From NCBI GenBank assembly GCA_003648675.1, contig QMPS01000058.1:1-5831 (forward strand): a DNA stretch of 5,831 nt. Direction: 5' to 3'. The notes under the pieces were generated by a model. That model worked only from the letters and a program-made list of their open reading frames with translations, was not told the DNA's origin and made no database searches. The DNA is from Aquificota bacterium. GTDB taxonomy: Bacteria; Thermosulfidibacterota; Thermosulfidibacteria; Thermosulfidibacterales; B14-G1. Below, one piece after another: positions 1-5,831 of this stretch. The first letter of the stretch is position 1; the number at the start of each line of letters is the position of its first letter. A program made the position numbers and the translations under genes.

Positions 1-102
1 ATTTGGTATTAGAGACAGATAGAAGCTGTATAGATAGACGGATAGGGCAAGAAGTGCACACATTGGGAGAAATTGAACCTTGGAGAGCCCTAACCTGCCC
101 AA
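1..102 (-). CDS. N-terminus of a hydrophobic (probably integral membrane) protein, cut by the left window edge
   Basis: An open frame of 34 codons starts at a TTG at 102-100 and runs without a stop to the left edge. A strong Shine-Dalgarno (GGAGGG, 114-109) lies 6 bases upstream, which decides the start. The N-terminus reads MGRLGLSKVQFLPM and then a hydrophobic stretch of about 20 residues (CALLALSVYLYSFYLSLIP), as expected for a first transmembrane helix after a short basic cytoplasmic tail. It begins 15 bases after the stop of the upstream glycosyltransferase on the same strand, so it is very likely the next gene of the same operon. From context I infer a polysaccharide polymerase, O-antigen ligase-like protein or flippase, but no family motif is visible in 34 residues. 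An in-frame ATG at codon 14 is an alternative start, but it has no ribosome binding site and would cut into the basic tail. Confidence 0.62.
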   Translation of the reverse strand, partial: MGRLGLSKVQFLPMCALLALSVYLYSFYLSLIPN

Positions 103-108
103 CTCGGT

Positions 109-114
109 CCCTCC
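109..114 (-). promoter_or_regulatory. Shine-Dalgarno deciding the TTG start at 102
   Basis: On the minus strand GGAGGG is followed by six bases (ACCGAG) and then TTG. It lies in the 15-base gap between the glycosyltransferase stop codon (TGA, 120-118) and the start of the membrane protein, so it can serve only the downstream gene. Confidence 0.65.
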
Positions 115-117
115 CTG

Positions 118-1251
118 TCAGTGCTGCACTATAGATCTGTAGATCCTTTCAACCGACTCAACTGTAACCTCTCTGGCAAAGGTCCGGCGAATTCTGAAGT
201 AGAAGTTTAAGCCAAATTTTTTCCCCATTAAGGGGAGGAGGGTCCTTTGTAAGGCCGTCTCCAGTTCTTCTACCTCCCCCGGAGGCACCAGGAGGCCCGT
301 CTTGCCATGAACCACCACTTCGGGTAGGGCTCCCACCGTGGTGGCTATCAGAGGCTTACCAGAAGCCCCCGCTTCTAGGGCCACCCGGCTGGAGCCTTCA
401 GATCCCAGAGAGGCCAGGACCACCACATCCAGGGCTGCCAGTACCTCCTGTATCCGGGTCTGGTGCCCCCAGAGGGTCACTCTCTCTTCCATTTCCTTCT
501 CCATCAACCATTCCTTCAGGTTCCTGTAAAGGGACTTACTTTTCACCCGTCCTGCCACGAGCCCATGTATCCGAGAGTCCCTCTCCATCAATCGCCCCAA
601 GGCCTTCAAGAAGTAGGGAAGGCCCTTTACCCGGGAATAACGGGCCAAGCTGCCCACCAGGATGTGTCCTCTGTCAAGGCCTATCTTTCGACGCACTGCC
701 CCACCATCAACTCCAGGGTGAAAGCGTTCCACATCCACACCGTCGTAGATCACTCTTACTCTCTCGGGTTTCCAGTTCACCCCCGAAAAGTACTTATCCC
801 CCACCGCATGTGAGACAGCCAACACCGCCGCCGTTTTTCGGAAGAGAAGCCGATTGAAGGCGTGAGGTTTGAGAGGTACTGGCACGTGGCGGCTCCTCAC
901 CAGGGCGGCCCCAGTCATGAGTGACAGAAGAAACCCCAGCCAGTAGTCGGGGGAGGAATGGGTGTGGATGATGTGGGGCTTAAACTCCTTCACAAAGGGG
1001 CGAAGCCTCCGCAGGTCTTTCACCCACTCATGAATGCGAAGCCCCGAAGCCATCTTGATACCCGTTATGAGCTCCACTTTCCCTTCGTCCTTCAGAGATT
1101 GGTAAAGGAGTCCCCTCTTGAAGCATACTACGGCCACTCTGTGGCCCCTGTCGGCCAGTCCCTCTACTAGAGATAGGGTGCTGGCCCCTGTGCCTCCTTT
1201 CCCTCTAATAGCCACCAAGTGAAGAACGCGAAGGCTAGATGAGCTCTCCAT
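118..1251 (-). CDS. GT4-family (GT-B fold) glycosyltransferase
   Basis: A retaining glycosyltransferase of 377 residues, a normal length for GT4, expected to transfer a sugar from an activated nucleotide donor to a lipid-linked or surface glycan at the cytoplasmic face of the membrane. The N-terminal acceptor domain has a glycine-rich loop (RGKGGTG, about residues 16-22) and an HTH at 96-98. The inter-domain segment VIYDGVDVERF (168-178) precedes the donor domain. There, R204 and K209 (ARYSRVKG) match the usual phosphate-contacting pair, and E285 and E293 form the E-x7-E nucleotide-sugar signature, followed by GALPEVVVHGKTGLLVPPG (308-326). The ATG at 1251 overlaps the end of the preceding glycosyltransferase by 17 bases, and GAGGTGG and AAGG lie upstream inside that gene, which points to translational coupling. 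Donor and acceptor cannot be read from the sequence. It resembles the glycosyltransferase at 3604-4746 in its middle region. Confidence 0.93.
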   Translation of the reverse strand: MESSSSLRVLHLVAIRGKGGTGASTLSLVEGLADRGHRVAVVCFKRGLLYQSLKDEGKVELITGIKMASGLRIHEWVKDLRRLRPFVKEFKPHIIHTHSSPDYWLGFLLSLMTGAALVRSRHVPVPLKPHAFNRLLFRKTAAVLAVSHAVGDKYFSGVNWKPERVRVIYDGVDVERFHPGVDGGAVRRKIGLDRGHILVGSLARYSRVKGLPYFLKALGRLMERDSRIHGLVAGRVKSKSLYRNLKEWLMEKEMEERVTLWGHQTRIQEVLAALDVVVLASLGSEGSSRVALEAGASGKPLIATTVGALPEVVVHGKTGLLVPPGEVEELETALQRTLLPLMGKKFGLNFYFRIRRTFAREVTVESVERIYRSIVQH

Positions 1252-2344
1252 ATACCTTTTCCACCTCTCTCACCGTTATATTCAGATCGAAGAGTTGCCG
1301 GACTCTCCCATATCCCGCTTCTCCCATCTCACTGCGTCTCCTTTCATCCCTCAGAAGCTCGACAACAGCCCCTGCCAGAGTCTCTACGTCCCCAGGGGGT
1401 ACCAGCAGGCCCGTTACCCCATCCTCTACCACTTCGGGGATGCCCCCAGTTCTGGTAGCCACTGTGGCTTTGCCCATGGCCATACCCTCTATGAGTACCC
1501 TGCCAAAACCCTCCTTGGCGGATTCTAGAGAGGGCATGATCACCAAGTCGGAAGACGCCATCAAGGAGGGCATGTCTTCCCTGGCTCCTGTGAATATCAC
1601 CCTCTCCTCCACTCCTGCCTTCCTGGCTAGGTTCTTCAGGTCTTCCATGAGCCCTGCCTCCTGGCGTGACGTTTCCCCTACAATAACCAGCACCGCTCGA
1701 GGAACCTTCTTTACTACCCTTTCCATGGCCAGGATAGCCTCCCTTTGGCCTTTGGTGGTGTCTACCCTGCCTGGCAGGAGGATCACCAGGGCCTCTTCTA
1801 GCCCAAGCTCCCGTCGGATCTGCTGGCCTGATACTCTCTTCCTGTCGAAGACCTCCAAATCCACTCCGTTGTAAATCACCCTATGTGAGAGACCTACCCC
1901 TTTCAAAGGCCAGGCCACGGCCTCACTCACAGTAATGATGAGGTTTACCCTATCCAGCCAGTACTTTTTGATCTTCTCTTGCTCGAAGGTGTTGCGGATA
2001 TGGGTTACTACAGGCACTTTGAGGAGCCTTCCCAGAGCTACGCCGTAAGGGGTGTCCCACAGGGTGTTGCAGTGGATGAGGACCACCTTTTCTTTGTGTG
2101 ACTTTCTGAAGAGGCGATAAAGGGTGAGGGGCAGCCGGGGCCAGGTCCTTACCTTTCTCCACATATCCATCCTCACCGTAAAGAAGTCCACCCCTACCTG
2201 GGCCAGCCTCCTAGTCAGTTCCCCTTCCCGAGAAGTGGCCACCAGGGGCTTGTAGGTCTTTAGTCGGCTGGTCAGGCGGTAGAGGCTTTCAGGCGCCCCC
2301 CCGTATCGGGCCACTCCCTGGATGTAGAGCACCGTCCTTCTCAA
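1235..2344 (-). CDS. GT4-family (GT-B fold) glycosyltransferase, TTG start
   Basis: A glycosyltransferase of 369 residues counted from a TTG at 2344-2342. GGAGGG lies six bases upstream, and the protein then starts MRRTVLYIQG followed by the glycine-rich loop VARYGGAPESL, the normal beginning of a GT4 enzyme. The frame is open a further 25 codons upstream to an ATG at 2419, but that extension (LLLDPHLPSKASS...) lacks a ribosome binding site and adds an atypical tail, so I reject it. Visible motifs are VIYNGVDLEVF (156-166), R193 and K198 in GRVDTTKG, E278 and E286 of the E-x7-E signature (EGFGRVLIE), and GGIPEVVEDGVTGLLVPPGDV (300-320). These indicate a complete donor-binding domain. It is the first gene of a block that continues, overlapping, into the next glycosyltransferase. 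The substrate is unknown; a role in capsule, O-antigen or exopolysaccharide assembly is inferred from the cluster. Confidence 0.93.
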   Translation of the reverse strand: MRRTVLYIQGVARYGGAPESLYRLTSRLKTYKPLVATSREGELTRRLAQVGVDFFTVRMDMWRKVRTWPRLPLTLYRLFRKSHKEKVVLIHCNTLWDTPYGVALGRLLKVPVVTHIRNTFEQEKIKKYWLDRVNLIITVSEAVAWPLKGVGLSHRVIYNGVDLEVFDRKRVSGQQIRRELGLEEALVILLPGRVDTTKGQREAILAMERVVKKVPRAVLVIVGETSRQEAGLMEDLKNLARKAGVEERVIFTGAREDMPSLMASSDLVIMPSLESAKEGFGRVLIEGMAMGKATVATRTGGIPEVVEDGVTGLLVPPGDVETLAGAVVELLRDERRRSEMGEAGYGRVRQLFDLNITVREVEKVYGELI

Positions 2345-2700
2345 TGGACACCCTCCAAATAAACGAAGAGAGGATGCCTTAGAAGGAAGGTGAGGGTCAA
2401 GGAGGAGGGAACCTGGCAATGAAATCCTCTTTGCGTTGTCCCATTTCTGGCTCTTTAGTCAACACCCAGCCGTCCACTTGAAGGAAAGGATCCAATAAGC
2501 GTTTCTGGTGAACAGCTTCTGTATTCACGGACTGCACTACCTCATATAGTAATAAGCCAGACTCTCTAGCGCCCTCCTTCCTATCCTCCTCTTGACAAAT
2601 GATGCAGGTGATGTCTTCGATTATTGCATTCAGAAAAGATGTCAATAACTTAAGAAAGCGCAGAAAGACCAAAAAATCACTAACACATTACAAGTAGCAT
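2345..2700. other. 356-bp intergenic region between divergently oriented genes, no convincing gene
   Basis: This stretch separates the leftward glycosyltransferase (start 2344) from the rightward WD40-like gene (start 2701), so promoters for both should lie here. I see no pair of -35 and -10 boxes with good spacing. TTGACA occurs on the plus strand at 2592-2597 and on the minus strand at 2645-2640, forming an inverted repeat. The best minus-strand -10 match (AATAAT, 2625-2620) is only 14 bases from its -35. A minus-strand frame of 91 codons (2672-2397) begins at TTG without a ribosome binding site. It contains a CIIC motif and a fairly protein-like second half, but I recognise no family. It may be chance or the remnant of a lost gene. 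Confidence 0.6.
2351..2356 (-). promoter_or_regulatory. Shine-Dalgarno deciding the TTG start at 2344
   Basis: The minus strand reads GGAGGG, TGTCCA, then TTG. The match and spacing are near ideal, and nothing comparable precedes the in-frame ATG 75 bases upstream. It therefore fixes the start of the glycosyltransferase at 2344. Confidence 0.75.
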
Positions 2701-3525
2701 ATGAATACTAAAGGGGGGAAAAGCCAAAGATCAGGTAATTATCTAAAGCTCATTCTCTTGGTTTTAATCGTCCTATCAGGTGTCTATTATCTGCTCTTTC
2801 ATAGCAGGGATATTCGACCAACTATTGGACACGGAGCAAAGGCGGAGAGTGCGGGAGGCCCACTCAATAGCTATGGAGCCGATGTCAAGGTAGGTGCGGT
2901 TTCGATATTTCCGCCTTCTTCGGCAAAAGTGTCCTCCTACATAAAAGAAAAAGGAGTAGAAGCGGTAGCTATTAGCACAAAGGGAAGGTATATAGCCACC
3001 GCAAAAAAGAGTGAGATTACTATATGGAAATACAGGGCATTCAGGGCACGCCGGCTTTTTAAGTTAAGGGGGAACATAAGTGACATAGATTCCATCTCGT
3101 TTTCTTTTGATGAAAGATACCTTGTCTCCCTTGGAGACACAGACCAGAGAGTGGATATATGGGACGTGGAGAAGAGAAAACTTATGGGCTCTGAAGAAAT
3201 ACAACCGTTGGATGAGAGTTTTTCCATAGTGGTCACGGTCAGAAATGATAGATGCTCCCTAGAAGTGAACGATGCAGACTATGTTCTGGAAGTATGGAAG
3301 GGAGAGGTGGATATTCTTGGTAAAAGGATGCCCAGTAGTTCTTCGTGGCTCAGGGACAGGATATCCGGAATATACCTTATGAGGGGAGATGAATTTTCAA
3401 AGGCGAGTTCCTGGAGCGAAAGTGGTAGATACATTGCAACAGGAAGACCTGACGGTGTGATCATATGGAAGCTATGTGGTAGGGCAAAGTGTCGGTTTCC
3501 CACTCTTGAGAGATGGATTCAGTAG
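2701..3525 (+). CDS. Small membrane-anchored WD40-like repeat protein, function unknown
   Basis: A 274-residue protein. A basic N-terminus (K4, K7, R10, K16) precedes one hydrophobic segment (about 15-33) with no clear signal-peptidase site, so it is probably an uncleaved anchor with the rest outside the cytoplasm. After a linker (34-80) come about four WD40-like blades ending in W109 (ITIWK), W154 (VDIWD), W199 (VLEVWK, degenerate) and W256 (VIIWKL), with repeated strand motifs such as GRYIAT at 95-100 and 242-247. WD40 propellers are protein-binding scaffolds and usually need about seven blades, so this one looks incomplete or short. C259 and C264 lie near the C-terminus. The ATG is the first start after an in-frame TAG at 2695-2697, but no Shine-Dalgarno is evident, so the start is uncertain. 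Lines I counted inside the gene are 37-43% GC against 53-70% in the glycosyltransferase at 3604-4746. It runs opposite to every neighbour and looks acquired separately. I do not assign a function. Confidence 0.8.
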   Translation: MNTKGGKSQRSGNYLKLILLVLIVLSGVYYLLFHSRDIRPTIGHGAKAESAGGPLNSYGADVKVGAVSIFPPSSAKVSSYIKEKGVEAVAISTKGRYIATAKKSEITIWKYRAFRARRLFKLRGNISDIDSISFSFDERYLVSLGDTDQRVDIWDVEKRKLMGSEEIQPLDESFSIVVTVRNDRCSLEVNDADYVLEVWKGEVDILGKRMPSSSSWLRDRISGIYLMRGDEFSKASSWSESGRYIATGRPDGVIIWKLCGRAKCRFPTLERWIQ

Positions 3526-3603
3526 AGTAAAGGGCAAGGGGAGAGCAAAACGCAAAAATTCAACTCTTTCAGCATTTCAGGGGTAGCAGTGAATTCTGCT
3601 CTT

Positions 3604-4746
3604 TCACTTCCTCTCCAGCAGCCCTCGATAAAACCCTAGGTTCCCTTCCACCAAACTATCCTCACTGAAAGCCTCTAACATCCACTGGCGGCCAGTGTGG
3701 CCCATGCGGCAGCGGAGATCTTCGTTTTTTAGAAGCTCCACGGTGTGGCGGACGAGGCCTTCTACGTCTTCGGATTCCACCAGGAAGCCTGTTTCTCCAT
3801 GGCGCACCGAGGCTTTGATGCCCCCCACGTTGAAAGCTACCACGGGTACTTCCATGGCCAGGGCCTCCAGGGCTGCCGTGCCCAGGGACTCCCCTGCTAT
3901 GGGGGTAAATAGGAAAACCTGGGAGGTTCTAAGCACCCGGGGCACATCCCGCCTCAATCCCAGGAACTTCACCCGTCCCCTGATCCCCAGCTTTTTGGCG
4001 TAACCCTCCAAAAACCTTCTAAGGGGTCCCTCTCCCAAGACCAGAAAATAGGCATCAGGCACACTTTCCAGCACCCCTTTAGCCGCCTCCAGAAAGTAGA
4101 CGTGGCCTTTTTCCCTAGCCAGGCGGGCTACCTTTACCACTACAGGGGCCTGAAGAGGGATGCTCAACTCCTCCCTTAGGCCTTCGTCACTTACCTTTTC
4201 GGGATTGAAGCGCTCCCGGGCGTCCACCACACTGTGGACGGTTACTACCTCCTCCACTTTATCACCCAGGACTCCTGTCTGTCGGAAGACCTCGGTGACA
4301 GCCTCAGAGACCACCATCACCCCGTCTATTAGCTGCCGATATAGGAAGCGGTTGAACAGATGGTTCCTCACAGGAAAGATGTTGTGCCTGGTCCTCACCA
4401 CCAGGGGCCTGGGTCTCACCAGCCAGGCGGCCACTGCAGCAGCCCAGGTGTCCTGGGAGCCGTGGGTGTGGACCACATTTATTTTGTGTTCCCTGATGAG
4501 GCGCCTAAGGCGGGCTACCTCCTTCACGTAAGTGACGGGGTTGAACTTCTTGGGCAGGCGTAGGTCGTCAAAGACGGGTATCCCCTCCTCCTGGGCCCTC
4601 TTGATGAGGGTGGCCCCCTTGGGAGCAGCTATGATAACAAAGTGACCCCGCTTCTGAAGACCCCGGGCCACGGTGAGAATGCGGTTGGGCTGACCGCCCC
4701 AACCCCCTTTATGCATGTTGGTGTGAAGGACCCTGAATCCTTCCAC
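3604..4746 (-). CDS. GT4-family (GT-B fold) glycosyltransferase, GTG start
   Basis: A 380-residue enzyme starting at GTG (4746-4744), nine bases after a strong GGAGG. The N-terminal domain has the glycine-rich loop HKGGWGGQPNRI (12-23), HTHGSQD (93-99) and a basic, aromatic segment around residues 118-136 (RTRHN...FNRFLYR) that resembles heptosyl- or LPS-type GT4 enzymes from Gram-negative bacteria (from memory of the family, not a search). The donor domain shows R208 and K213 (ARLAREKG), VLGEGPLR (236-243), E286 and E294 of the E-x7-E signature, and VGGIKASVRHGETGFLV (307-323). The inter-domain motif is unusual: HSVVDARERF (171-180) where relatives have a form of NGVDxxRF. It lies just downstream of a terminator hairpin, with no space for a promoter in between, and it converges on the WD40-like gene across a 78-bp gap with no convincing terminator. 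Its middle region resembles the glycosyltransferase at 118-1251. Substrate is unknown. Confidence 0.94.
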   Translation of the reverse strand: MEGFRVLHTNMHKGGWGGQPNRILTVARGLQKRGHFVIIAAPKGATLIKRAQEEGIPVFDDLRLPKKFNPVTYVKEVARLRRLIREHKINVVHTHGSQDTWAAAVAAWLVRPRPLVVRTRHNIFPVRNHLFNRFLYRQLIDGVMVVSEAVTEVFRQTGVLGDKVEEVVTVHSVVDARERFNPEKVSDEGLREELSIPLQAPVVVKVARLAREKGHVYFLEAAKGVLESVPDAYFLVLGEGPLRRFLEGYAKKLGIRGRVKFLGLRRDVPRVLRTSQVFLFTPIAGESLGTAALEALAMEVPVVAFNVGGIKASVRHGETGFLVESEDVEGLVRHTVELLKNEDLRCRMGHTGRQWMLEAFSEDSLVEGNLGFYRGLLERK

Positions 4747-4755
4747 CCGATTCCA

Positions 4756-4760
4756 CCTCC
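4756..4760 (-). promoter_or_regulatory. Shine-Dalgarno deciding the GTG start at 4746
   Basis: The minus strand reads GGAGGTGGAATCGG and then GTG. The GGAGG begins only three bases after the T-run of the preceding terminator hairpin, so the translation signal sits on the edge of that structure. Confidence 0.75.
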
Positions 4761-4763
4761 GTT

Positions 4764-4790
4764 AAAAGGCCCTGGCACAAGCCAGGGCCT
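4764..4790 (-). terminator. Intrinsic terminator after the aldehyde dehydrogenase gene
   Basis: A perfect 10-bp stem (AGGCCCTGGC, 4790-4781, pairing with GCCAGGGCCT, 4776-4767) encloses a four-base loop. On the minus strand it is followed by TTTT (4767-4764; the first T is also the last stem base). The stem is strong and GC-rich; the T-run is short, so read-through is plausible. It lies 43 bases beyond the dehydrogenase stop and 17 bases before the next gene's GTG, so it should end dehydrogenase transcripts or attenuate transcription into the glycosyltransferase. On the plus strand no T-run follows closely, so it is not bidirectional. Confidence 0.8.
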
Positions 4791-4833
4791 GTCTTTCATG
4801 CCAACAGAAAGCTAAATGGTGAGGGGCCGTCCG

Positions 4834-5831
4834 TCAACCGAACCATCTAACGCCTCCCTTGCCCAGATAGACCATGACATTCTTCACCTCAGTATACAGG
4901 TCCATGACATGGCGGGACATCTCTCTGCCCACGCCACTCTGTTTGAATCCACCGAATGGAGCCTGGTTGGGAATCATGTTATAGGTGTTGACCCAAATGT
5001 TCCCAGCCTTGATGGCCTTAGCCAGGTTTACGGCCCTCTTCACATTGGTGGTCCAGATGCCCGCCGCCAAGCCGTAGATGGTAGAGTTGGCCATCTTGAT
5101 GAGCTCCCTGTCATCGGAGAACCTGATGACCACCACCACGGGGCCAAAGATCTCTTCCTGAGCTATGCGCATCCGGTAGTCCACGTCCACAAAGACGGTG
5201 GGTTCGAAGTAGAAGCCCTTAGCCAAAGCAGGATTGTCTGGTCTCTTGCCTCCCAGGACCAGTTTTGCACCTTCCTCCTGTCCGATCTGGACATAAGTCT
5301 CCACCTTCTCCAGCTGTTCGGCGGATACCAGGGGACCCAGCTGGGTCTCTTTGTCCAAGGGGTCGCCCAGCTTGATGTTTTTGGCCCCTTCTAAGAAACG
5401 CTCCATGAAGGTGTCATAGATCTTTTCATGAACGAAGAGACGACTCCCGGCGGCACACACCTGGCCCGAGTTCAGGAAGATAGCGAAGAGGGCGCCTGGC
5501 ACTGCCTCCTCCAAGTCGGCATCATCCAGGACAATGTTGGGAGACTTGCCCCCCAACTCTAGGGAGACTCGCTTCACGTTCTTGGCCCCCATCTCCATGA
5601 TGAGCTTACCAACAGCGGTGGAGCCCGTGAAAGCCACCTTGTCCACGTCGGGGTGGGAAGCTAGAGCCGCACCGGCAGGTTCACCGAAGCCGGGACAAAT
5701 ATTGACCACACCAGGAGGTACCTCGGCTTCTTGACAGATTTTGGCCAGCTCCAGAGCCGTGATGGGAGTCTGCTCGGCAGGCTTCAGTACCACGGTGCAC
5801 CCTGCCGCCAAGGCTGGAGCCATCTTCCAGG
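4834..5831 (-). CDS. NAD(P)-dependent aldehyde dehydrogenase, N-terminal part outside the window
   Basis: Belongs to the aldehyde dehydrogenase superfamily, which oxidises aldehydes to carboxylic acids with NAD+ or NADP+ in the cytoplasm. The frame continues to the right edge: the codons before the ATG at 5823 read Trp-Lys, matching the family's PWK segment, so that ATG is internal. About 330 of the usual 480-500 residues are visible. Numbering from the ATG, the key residues are all present: the cofactor lysine K14 (VVLKPAEQTP), FTGSTAVG (65-72), the general base E89 (LELGGKSP), the catalytic cysteine C123 (SGQVCAAGSR), E224 (EEIFGPVV), which contacts the nicotinamide ribose, and PFGGFKQSGVGRE (289-301). 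The close match to ALDH1/2 and betaine-aldehyde dehydrogenase-type enzymes suggests an active enzyme, but the substrate cannot be told. A terminator follows the stop codon, so it probably ends its own transcription unit and is not part of the polysaccharide pathway. Confidence 0.96.
   Translation of the reverse strand, partial: WKMAPALAAGCTVVLKPAEQTPITALELAKICQEAEVPPGVVNICPGFGEPAGAALASHPDVDKVAFTGSTAVGKLIMEMGAKNVKRVSLELGGKSPNIVLDDADLEEAVPGALFAIFLNSGQVCAAGSRLFVHEKIYDTFMERFLEGAKNIKLGDPLDKETQLGPLVSAEQLEKVETYVQIGQEEGAKLVLGGKRPDNPALAKGFYFEPTVFVDVDYRMRIAQEEIFGPVVVVIRFSDDRELIKMANSTIYGLAAGIWTTNVKRAVNLAKAIKAGNIWVNTYNMIPNQAPFGGFKQSGVGREMSRHVMDLYTEVKNVMVYLGKGGVRWFG

Noticed and set aside
1239..1874. Long plus-strand open frame of 211 codons opposite the glycosyltransferase
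   Set aside because: It is rich in Ser, Thr, Arg and Pro and has no domain motifs. It is the antisense shadow of a clear GT4 coding region.
2620..2645. Minus-strand promoter TTGACA with AATAAT
   Set aside because: The spacing is 14 bases, too short for a standard sigma-70 promoter; the hexamer with acceptable spacing (TAATCG) is a poor -10 match.
2937..3503. Minus-strand frames of 99 and 74 codons inside the WD40-like gene
   Set aside because: They overlap the plus-strand gene, whose repeats and anchor are recognisable, and have no family features.
3585..3605. Weak plus-strand hairpin (AGCAG, six-base loop, CTGCT) followed by CTTTC, as a terminator for the WD40-like gene
   Set aside because: The stem is only five base pairs and there is no real T-run, so it cannot be separated from chance.
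4816..5394. Plus-strand open frame of 192 codons opposite the aldehyde dehydrogenase
   Set aside because: It lies wholly antisense to a well-conserved catalytic domain, is rich in His and Asp as expected from reverse reading, and has no recognisable motif.
1..5831. CRISPR arrays, tRNA or rRNA genes, insertion sequences or attachment sites
   Set aside because: I looked for regular direct repeats, cloverleaf-like segments, transposase motifs and flanking target duplications and found none that stood up.

Overview
This is a bacterial accessory segment centred on surface-polysaccharide glycosyltransferases. Bacterial origin is inferred from strong GGAGG-type Shine-Dalgarno sequences, GTG and TTG starts, overlapping genes and an intrinsic terminator. 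The glycosyltransferase and aldehyde dehydrogenase genes look moderately GC-rich, while the single plus-strand gene is visibly more AT-rich. I cannot name a genus or confidently a phylum.

Layout from right to left, following the minus-strand transcription that dominates: an NAD(P)-dependent aldehyde dehydrogenase enters from the right edge without its N-terminal third (4834-5831) and is followed by a perfect 10-bp hairpin with a T-run (4764-4790). Directly after the hairpin comes a GT4-type glycosyltransferase (3604-4746, GTG start). A plus-strand gene then interrupts the minus-strand order (2701-3525); it encodes a small membrane-anchored protein with about four WD40-like blades. A 356-bp stretch with no convincing gene separates it from a second minus-strand block: GT4 glycosyltransferase (1235-2344, TTG start), overlapping GT4 glycosyltransferase (118-1251), then the beginning of a hydrophobic protein (1-102, TTG start) that runs off the left edge.

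The three glycosyltransferases all have the GT-B/GT4 architecture, including the E-x7-E signature. They probably add sugars one after another to a lipid-linked oligosaccharide for an O-antigen, capsule or exopolysaccharide. The hydrophobic protein at the left edge is in the right place to be a polymerase, ligase or flippase of the same pathway, but only 34 residues are visible. The aldehyde dehydrogenase is probably an unrelated metabolic gene on which the cluster abuts.

I see no strong candidate for a wholly new system. The most unusual items are the AT-richer, apparently incomplete membrane-anchored WD40 gene sitting against the grain between glycosyltransferases, and the terminator placed immediately before a glycosyltransferase ribosome binding site with no room for a promoter between them. 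Two genes (1-102 and 1235-2344) have TTG starts that a simple ATG-based reading would miss or misplace.
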